Shown here: one piece after another, positions 16,627-21,179 of the stretch
Layout: each line of letters opens with the position of its first letter
Numbering within the stretch: position 1 is the first letter of the stretch
DNA from: a virus
Strand: one strand, 5' to 3'
Length of the DNA: 21,179 nt
IMG/VR virus record: IMGVR_UViG_3300046002_005790
Location: 1 to 21,179 of that record
Made by a program: the position numbers and the translations under genes
The notes under the pieces: generated by a model
Database searches by the model: none
Told to the model about the DNA's origin: nothing
The model's input: the letters and a program-made list of their open reading frames with translations, nothing else

Positions 16627-17640
16627 ATGAAAATACGAGATATAGTAGAAAGCACAGTAATCCAAGAGGCACCAGAGCCTACGATATTGGCGTTCCTGAA
16701 AAAAATCAAACTTAAAACCCTTGTCAAGGGTAACAACGTAGAAGTATTGGTAGATACTCCCCCAAAAAACAAAGATGCCTTTAGAAAAGAAGTATTACTA
16801 ACTCTACTAAAAAGTCTCAAGCCCGCTGGAGCCGCATATGATCCCTTGGGTAGTAGCATAGGTCGCATAGTATTTCCTGATTATGCCACTAAAATCTACG
16901 TCAAAGACATAGGTAAAAAAGGCGACAACAGTGCTGGAATTGGTAACGAAACAGCCATTGCAGAAATGATTGAAAAAGTCATCAAGAATCATGGATCCGC
17001 TAATGTAACATTCGTTGATGATCAAAAAAGAAAACTTAGAATTAAAAATGTTACTCAAGTAGACATTTCGGGTAGAAGCTCAGGAACACGTAAACAGGGC
17101 GGCGAAGTTAAAAAAGCTGATATTGTATTACGTAGTCTACGAGGACACTTGCCAGTATCTATCAAAAAAATAAATGCTGAATATTGGGAAAGTGCAGATA
17201 CTTACTACGGTGCTAAAGCAGGTGTATTGATTAAAAAATTACGCCAAGCAGGTCATGTCAAACTATTAAAAACAGATAAACCTGGTATTTTTAAACTCAA
17301 TAAAGAAATCGTAGTTGAGCCCACAGAACAAGAAGCACAGCATGTGATATTTGGTGGAGACATTAATCCAGAAGGTGGTATTATAATCCAAACTTTCTTG
17401 CCTGAACACTTTGTTCAAGATGGCACCAACGTAACTATACATGCTCATGCTGTTATAAAAACCAAAGAAGATATACCAGAAAGCCACCTAATGATGTGGT
17501 TAATTCGCAACGATTCTAGTAGAAATATTGCTACCATTGGTATACCTGGTGTGCGTGTATATGCCGCTGCTTATAAGAGAGCAATTGGCGGTGGCGATAA
17601 AAACATTGTTTTGGTAAACGCAAAAGGTAAAGTAGTATAA
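16627..17640 (+). CDS. putative PD-(D/E)XK-type nuclease with capsid-targeting-like leader
   Basis: This 337-residue protein starts MKIRDIVES, where IVE at 6-8 resembles the cleavage site of T4 capsid-targeting leaders; a second IQE at 12-14 is followed by Ala. The central part has GIGNETAIAEM (Glu108), KKADIVL (Asp165) and LPVSIKK (Lys180) followed by AEYWESADTYYG. The Glu, Asp and xxK spacing fits a restriction-endonuclease-like core, although the usual (D/E)xK acidic residue is Ser178 here. The C-terminal part (about 235-337) is beta-rich with no domain I can name. It is preceded by a late-type promoter box and no RBS. If both leader and nuclease readings hold, it would be an enzyme packaged in the head and injected with the DNA. 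Nuclease activity is a moderate-confidence inference. Confidence 0.85.
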   Translation: MKIRDIVESTVIQEAPEPTILAFLKKIKLKTLVKGNNVEVLVDTPPKNKDAFRKEVLLTLLKSLKPAGAAYDPLGSSIGRIVFPDYATKIYVKDIGKKGDNSAGIGNETAIAEMIEKVIKNHGSANVTFVDDQKRKLRIKNVTQVDISGRSSGTRKQGGEVKKADIVLRSLRGHLPVSIKKINAEYWESADTYYGAKAGVLIKKLRQAGHVKLLKTDKPGIFKLNKEIVVEPTEQEAQHVIFGGDINPEGGIIIQTFLPEHFVQDGTNVTIHAHAVIKTKEDIPESHLMMWLIRNDSSRNIATIGIPGVRVYAAAYKRAIGGGDKNIVLVNAKGKVV

Positions 17641-17652
17641 TCATAAAATTAG

Positions 17653-17681
17653 TTGACCTTGTTATAAATTTCTGTTATACT
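17653..17681 (+). promoter_or_regulatory. sigma70-like promoter for the omega-subunit gene
   Basis: TTGACC (17653-17658) and TATACT (17676-17681) each match the bacterial consensus at five of six bases and are exactly 17 bases apart. They precede the rpoZ-like ATG by 33 bases. This is the only strong host-type promoter I find in the window and suggests early transcription by unmodified host polymerase. Confidence 0.72.
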
Positions 17682-17714
17682 TAAATGTAATTTCAATCAC
17701 TTATGGAGTATTCA

Positions 17715-17963
17715 ATGGCCACAAAAGTCGTAAATTCAGTAGAACGTTATAACATTGACAACTGTCTTAAACCATTTGGTAACAACCGTTACCAGATGAT
17801 ATTAGCGGGTGCTACACGTGCCCGTGAAATCGCTAACAAACGTACATTCTCAGAAAAACACGGTGATAGTACCAAATACGAAAATAAAGCCGTAGTTGAA
17901 GCATTAGTAGAAATTGATCAAGGTAAGTTTGGTGTAGAATATTTAGATAAAATCAAAGGATAA
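17715..17963 (+). CDS. rpoZ: RNA polymerase omega subunit homologue
   Basis: This 82-residue protein resembles bacterial RpoZ, which helps fold and stabilise the beta-prime subunit. It has NNRYQMILAGATRAREIA (about 23-40), matching the NRF/Y-x-hydrophobic-AA-x-RAR core helix of omega. It also has ENKAVVEALVEIDQGKFG, matching the TVIALREIEEG-like segment after a variable loop. Its length is close to bacterial omega (about 90 residues in E. coli). The start at 17715 has GGAG six bases upstream; the ATG at 17703 would itself precede that RBS. It lies behind a sigma70-like promoter and is followed three bases later by a small gene. A role in modifying or stabilising host RNA polymerase during infection is inferred. 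Confidence 0.82.
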   Translation: MATKVVNSVERYNIDNCLKPFGNNRYQMILAGATRAREIANKRTFSEKHGDSTKYENKAVVEALVEIDQGKFGVEYLDKIKG

Positions 17964-17966
17964 AAC

Positions 17967-18161
17967 ATGGCAAAAACTAACAGTAGTTTTAATCTTTCAA
18001 AAACCACTAAAAAATTAGCCTGCGGAATACATGACCCGCATACACGCAGAAAATTCCTCAATCTTATGATTGAAGCCGAAGCGGCCCATGCCGCTGGTAA
18101 AAATCGTAAGTTTAGTGATCCTGCTACTTCACAAAAAGGTCGTGAAGTATCTAAAGAATAA
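17967..18161 (+). CDS. small basic protein of unknown function
   Basis: This 64-residue basic protein starts three bases after the omega gene stop, with AGGA upstream. It has an N-terminal NLSKTTKKLACGIHDPHTRR segment and a helical FLNLMIEAEAAHAAG segment, ending in a charged tail. It is probably co-transcribed with the omega homologue, so a role in modulating transcription is conceivable, but no family was recognised. Confidence 0.75.
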   Translation: MAKTNSSFNLSKTTKKLACGIHDPHTRRKFLNLMIEAEAAHAAGKNRKFSDPATSQKGREVSKE

Positions 18162-18167
18162 TAAATA
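18160..18167 (+). promoter_or_regulatory. possible late-like box before the small ORF
   Basis: AATAAATA overlaps the stop of the preceding gene and lies three bases before ATG 18171. It is one of a set of similar boxes, but it is the least well spaced and stop codons make this composition easy to obtain by chance. Confidence 0.3.
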
Positions 18168-18170
18168 AGT

Positions 18171-18296
18171 ATGCAACGCCAACTATTAGTTGACGTCGGT
18201 ATCTTAGACGCTTGGGGTGCTAACTCCTTTACTACTGTGTTACACGTAGAACGCCGTCCGTATGCAGTTCCTGCTAGCCATTTATTTTTTTTTTAG
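18171..18296 (+). CDS. possible small ORF ending in a poly-T tract
   Basis: This 41-codon ORF fills most of the 147-base gap before the desaturase. It begins MQRQLLVDVGILDAWGANSF and continues with a VERRPYAVPASHL segment, which looks protein-like in composition. It ends in FFF and a stop inside a run of ten T (18285-18294). With nine T the frame would continue as FFFRELLK and end at a TGA overlapping the desaturase ATG (ATGA). It may be a short real gene, a gene with a homopolymer error, or a remnant of a longer one. The T-run could also aid termination, but only a 4-bp stem (GCAG/CTGC) precedes it. Confidence 0.42.
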   Translation: MQRQLLVDVGILDAWGANSFTTVLHVERRPYAVPASHLFFF

Positions 18297-18308
18297 AGAA
18301 TTATTAAA

Positions 18309-19355
18309 ATGACGAAGAAATCTATTCATTTAGCATTCTTAAGTGTTTATGCCCTTATTACTTTAGGGTTAATAACTTATACACAATTGGCTTGGAATGT
18401 TATATTTGTTTTACTAGCATTACCGGTGTTATATCTATTATTTGAAACAAAAATATACACTAATGACAGCAAAGTAAAAATAGCACAGGCTTTTGCATAC
18501 CTAGGCAGTCTGGTGACCTTGATATTTGCGTGGAATCTCAAATTATTTTTATTTGCTTTGTTTTGTGGTTGGTTGCTTTTTGGCATAGGTGTTAGTATAT
18601 GTCTACATAAATGGGCTAGTCATAGAACTTTTGCACCACGAAATCAATTTTGGAAAACTATAATTTTATGGTTTGGTTCTATGTGTACCCTAGGAAGTAC
18701 TATTAGCTGGGCCGCAGGACATCGAGAACACCATAGATTTACGGACAAACAAGGTGATCCGCATAGTCCATCTGGAAGTCTGTGGCACAAGATCAAAGTT
18801 TATTTTTACTATTTTCCTACTTATCCAATCAGTCCAATGCTGATCAAAGACCTTACTATTGATACTGGGCATAAATGGTTCCATAAACACTATTACAAGG
18901 TAATCTACAGCTATGCGTTGGGACTATGTTTAATTGATCCGATATACGCAGGTTATTTTTATTGTTTGCCGGTATTATATGTATTCACGGGCATAAGCTG
19001 GGTAACCGTGATTGCACACTTGCCATATTCGGGACGTTGGGGATATCGAAGTGATACCTATAGGATTTATAAAAGTAATGACTACACGTATAACAGTCAT
19101 GTATGGCAGTTCCTATTAATGGGAGAAGGTTATCATAATACGCATCATACCTGTCCTTGGCTTTGGAACAATGCTATATTACCCAAGGAATTCGACATAT
19201 CGGGGCAAATCATCAAAAGGATCGGTCACGTAAATGATCGTCCTCCTTTACCTTTTGATAGTATCCGTAAAGGGCAAGAAATGTTTAATGAAATAGCCCA
19301 AGTAACTGAAAAAAATAAAGTTAACAATCGTCTGGAAGTGCCGAATCCAACATGA
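18309..19355 (+). CDS. membrane fatty acid desaturase (acyl-CoA/acyl-lipid delta-9 type)
   Basis: This 348-residue integral-membrane di-iron enzyme introduces a double bond into fatty acyl chains. The three histidine boxes are complete: HKWASH (100-105), HREHH (138-142) and HNTHH (276-280). Hydrophobic segments lie at about 8-45, 58-95, 113-133 and 197-235, the arrangement of OLE1/Des9-type enzymes. A FTDKQGDPHSP motif after box 2 is characteristic. It overlaps the next gene by ATGA. Regulation is unclear; only a weak AGAG precedes the ATG. In a phage it may tune host membrane fluidity during infection, which is inference. The gene is AT-rich like the other accessory genes. Confidence 0.95.
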   Translation: MTKKSIHLAFLSVYALITLGLITYTQLAWNVIFVLLALPVLYLLFETKIYTNDSKVKIAQAFAYLGSLVTLIFAWNLKLFLFALFCGWLLFGIGVSICLHKWASHRTFAPRNQFWKTIILWFGSMCTLGSTISWAAGHREHHRFTDKQGDPHSPSGSLWHKIKVYFYYFPTYPISPMLIKDLTIDTGHKWFHKHYYKVIYSYALGLCLIDPIYAGYFYCLPVLYVFTGISWVTVIAHLPYSGRWGYRSDTYRIYKSNDYTYNSHVWQFLLMGEGYHNTHHTCPWLWNNAILPKEFDISGQIIKRIGHVNDRPPLPFDSIRKGQEMFNEIAQVTEKNKVNNRLEVPNPT

Positions 19356-20050
19356 GAAAACCTATTGCACTAGTTGGATACCGTTCAGGATTAGATTTGT
19401 TAGTAGATATTGCTGATGAACTAGATGTAGAAATAGCTGGTATATTTGACAAGTATTTTTTTGGAAACACAGAACAGATAGATGGAATACCTTTTATAGG
19501 TAATGAAGAACAAATTCCTGAATCAGATGTTGCGAAATATGATTTTTTACTAGCCAGCGGATGGGCAGGACATAGTAATATCAAAAATATTGAACATAAT
19601 GGTGATAACTTACGCAAGCGTAGAATACGTATTTTCCGTGAACGTAATTTGCCAATGGCAAATTTGATAAGTCCTAGTGCTTTTATAAGCCCTAAAACTT
19701 TTGTAGGGAATAGTGTAGTTGTTGCAAGAGATTGTTATATTCGAGCGAAGTCTCATATCGGTGATTTTTGTTATTTAGACAGCGGAAGCGCAGTAGCACA
19801 TGATGTAAGGCTTGGTGAAAATGTAATTATGACACCATATACTTTTGTCGCAGGACATATTCATGTAGGTGATAATGTTATGATAGGTGCCGGCAGTATG
19901 ATAGTAAACAGTTATCCAGATCGAGCATTAGAAATAGGTAATGATGTTAAAATAATGGCCGGCACTACAGTTATGCGAGATGTGCCTGATGGTAAGTTTG
20001 TTCATTCAAGCGGTAAAATTTTGCGTAGATTAGATTTAAAAAAGGAATAA
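19352..20050 (+). CDS. hexapeptide-repeat acyltransferase (NeuD/PglD-like)
   Basis: This 232-residue protein has an N-terminal Rossmann-like part (IALVGYRSGLDLLVDIA, GIFDKYFFG) and a C-terminal left-handed beta-helix from about residue 105 with hexapeptide-like repeats: SAFISPKTFVGNSVVVARDC, HIGDFCYLDSGSAV, VGDNVMIGAGSMIV and IGNDVKIMAGTTVM. This is the layout of sugar O/N-acetyltransferases of the NeuD/PglD group, in which a histidine in the helix (candidate in GSAVAHDVRLG) is catalytic. Its ATG overlaps the desaturase TGA. It probably acetylates a sugar on a surface glycan; the acceptor is unknown. Confidence 0.87.
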   Translation: MRKPIALVGYRSGLDLLVDIADELDVEIAGIFDKYFFGNTEQIDGIPFIGNEEQIPESDVAKYDFLLASGWAGHSNIKNIEHNGDNLRKRRIRIFRERNLPMANLISPSAFISPKTFVGNSVVVARDCYIRAKSHIGDFCYLDSGSAVAHDVRLGENVIMTPYTFVAGHIHVGDNVMIGAGSMIVNSYPDRALEIGNDVKIMAGTTVMRDVPDGKFVHSSGKILRRLDLKKE

Positions 20051-20051
20051 T

Positions 20052-20456
20052 ATGGAAAAGAAATTATGGGATAGTATCGATAGCTCAATACTAAAGTCAT
20101 TACCTAATGCCGCACGTGGATATGAGCAACGTATCAATATCCCAGAATTTACATTCTTAGGCGGTGCTAATCAACCAGACTTTGGTGATGTTACTATTTG
20201 GTTCTATGGCAAAGATAAGACTATTGAATTAAAAAGTCTTAAGCAATACATATTCCAATACCGCGACACACGTTTGAGTTACGAGCGAGCATTAGATGTT
20301 ATGTATAAAGATCTTAAAGCAGTGTATGAACCAGATCGTATTCGTATAGAAATTGAATACCGCCCACGTGGAGGTATAAGTAGTAGAATGACCGTAGACA
20401 GCGATTGGGGCCATTTGGGTGGCACTGATCAACTTTGGCAACATCACAAGGATTAA
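20052..20456 (+). CDS. QueF-fold protein lacking the catalytic cysteine
   Basis: This 134-residue protein aligns with type I QueF, the NADPH-dependent preQ0 reductase of queuosine synthesis. It shares [15 protein letters not shown] (31-45) with the QueF PEFTSLCPxxxQPDFA region, [14 protein letters not shown] (59-72) with the QueF NADPH-binding ExKSLK motif, and PRGGIS (105-110). The nucleophile Cys55 (B. subtilis numbering) falls at Gly37, and the whole protein has no cysteine. Catalytic Asp is kept as Asp43 and the active-site Glu as Glu78, while the neighbouring His is Tyr77. The thioimide intermediate of QueF therefore cannot form. AAGGA lies five bases before the ATG. The gene lies one base from the acyltransferase stop and one base from the SAH hydrolase start. 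Confidence 0.87.
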   Translation: MEKKLWDSIDSSILKSLPNAARGYEQRINIPEFTFLGGANQPDFGDVTIWFYGKDKTIELKSLKQYIFQYRDTRLSYERALDVMYKDLKAVYEPDRIRIEIEYRPRGGISSRMTVDSDWGHLGGTDQLWQHHKD

Positions 20457-20457
20457 T

Positions 20458-21179
20458 ATGGATTATAAAGTAAAAGACATTACATTGGCCGCCTGGGGTC
20501 ATAAAGAAATCGCTATTGCTGAAACAGAGATGCCAGGATTAATGGCAGTCAAAGCAGAATATTTAGAAGCCCAACCACTTAAAGGTGCACGTATTGCTGG
20601 GTCATTGCATATGACCATTCAAACAGCAGTATTAGTCGAAACATTAATAGCTTTAGGTGCTGAAGTGCGTTGGTCAAGTTGCAACATATTTTCAACACAG
20701 GATCACGCCGCCGCCGCACTAGCTGATCAAGGTATACCTGTATTTGCTTGGAAAGGTGAAACAGAAGAAGAATACTGGTGGTGCATTGAACAGACAGTTA
20801 GTGGTCCAGACGATTGGCAGCCAAACATGTTACTTGATGATGGTCATGACCTTACATGGTATATCCATGAAAAACATCCGCATCTATTAGAAGGAATCCG
20901 TGGAGTAACAGAAGAAACAACAACTGGTATCCATAAAATCAATGAAGCAATGGCCAAGGGTGAATTCAAGTTACGTGCTATAAATGTTAATGACAGCGTG
21001 ACCAAAGCTAAATTTGATAACTTATATGGTTGTCGCGAGTCATTAGTTGATGGTATTAAACGTGCCACTGACGTGATGATCGCAGGTAAGGTAGCAGTGG
21101 TAGCAGGCTTTGGTGATGTAGGTAAAGGGTCAGCGGCCGCACTTCGCGCACTATCAGCACAGGTTTGGGTAACTGAGAT
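20458..21179 (+). CDS. ahcY: S-adenosylhomocysteine hydrolase, N-terminal part (cut by window end)
   Basis: The first 240 residues of an enzyme that splits S-adenosylhomocysteine into adenosine and homocysteine and so removes the product inhibitor of methyltransferases. Highly conserved elements are [15 protein letters not shown]-like sequence near 50 (here with VLVETL), [55 protein letters not shown] and the NAD-binding GFGDVGKG (217-224). In the usual DDGGDLT motif the second Gly is His (DDGHDLT). The frame stays open to the last base, so truncation is due to the window. AAGGA lies five bases before the ATG, one base after the QueF-like stop. A phage copy is unusual and suggests heavy SAM use in infection. 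Confidence 0.96.
   Translation, partial: MDYKVKDITLAAWGHKEIAIAETEMPGLMAVKAEYLEAQPLKGARIAGSLHMTIQTAVLVETLIALGAEVRWSSCNIFSTQDHAAAALADQGIPVFAWKGETEEEYWWCIEQTVSGPDDWQPNMLLDDGHDLTWYIHEKHPHLLEGIRGVTEETTTGIHKINEAMAKGEFKLRAINVNDSVTKAKFDNLYGCRESLVDGIKRATDVMIAGKVAVVAGFGDVGKGSAAALRALSAQVWVTE

Noticed and set aside
17703-17714. ATG four codons upstream in the omega gene
   Set aside because: The GGAG ribosome binding site lies just after this ATG and is correctly spaced for ATG 17715.
18284-18296. Poly-T tract as a strong intrinsic terminator
   Set aside because: Only a 4-bp stem (GCAG/CTGC) lies upstream, with nine bases between stem and T-run.
1-21179. tRNA genes, CRISPR arrays, insertion sequences, attachment sites
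   Set aside because: No cloverleaf-like T-loop (GGTTCGAAT-type) in an intergenic position, no regularly spaced repeats, no transposase motif and no integrase were found by eye; a covariance search was not possible.

Overview
The window is a dense, AT-rich stretch of a T4-like tailed phage (myovirus) genome, most likely an uncultured aquatic one. All convincing genes lie on the + strand, mostly with 1-bp gaps or short overlaps. The diagnostic T4-type genes are the large terminase (gp17 type), the gp32 single-strand binding protein, the UvsX recombinase and the UvsY mediator. No tRNA, rRNA, CRISPR array or insertion sequence was seen. No stretch over 300 bases lacks a gene; the longest gaps are about 150 and 100 bases. 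The host cannot be named from the sequence.

Layout. (1) 1-8920 is a virion and packaging block: the tail end of a conserved phage protein, a 1086-residue modular protein, three small proteins, the terminase and an 801-residue protein, closed by a strong intrinsic terminator at 8935-8962. (2) 8980-10765 carries a glycosyltransferase-like protein and an SGNH-hydrolase-like protein. (3) 10868-14985 is the replication and recombination block: gp32, uvsX, a small acidic protein, a radical SAM protein and uvsY. (4) 14978-16616 has a SAM-dependent methyltransferase and an unusual fusion of an HxGH nucleotidyltransferase with a mannose-6-phosphate-isomerase-type cupin. (5) 16627-18161 has a possible PD-(D/E)XK nuclease with a T4-like capsid-targeting leader, then a sigma70-like promoter driving an RNA polymerase omega-subunit homologue and a small unknown gene. 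(6) 18171-21179 is an accessory metabolic block: a small ORF ending in a poly-T tract, a fatty acid desaturase, a hexapeptide-repeat acyltransferase, a QueF homologue with no cysteine, and S-adenosylhomocysteine hydrolase cut by the window end.

The main story is in the virion genes. Several of their products start with a short MK-type leader ending in an IxE-like site at residues 6-9. This closely resembles the T4 capsid-targeting sequence that sends internal proteins into the prohead, where the gp21 protease cleaves it. The 1086-residue protein also has LxE-like sites at the edges of its apparent modules, as if it were a polyprotein of packaged internal proteins. Four genes, two of them with this leader, are preceded by a T4-late-like box, GATAA(A/G)TA, 5-7 bases before the ATG and without a Shine-Dalgarno sequence. 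That predicts leaderless late mRNAs, whereas most replication genes have clear ribosome binding sites.

The second story is host takeover and metabolism. Candidates are a phage-encoded omega subunit, a QueF fold that cannot use the known cysteine chemistry, a SAH hydrolase that could relieve product inhibition of SAM-dependent enzymes, and several enzymes pointing to lipid or surface-glycan modification. Functions are homology-level inferences made by eye; no database search was run.
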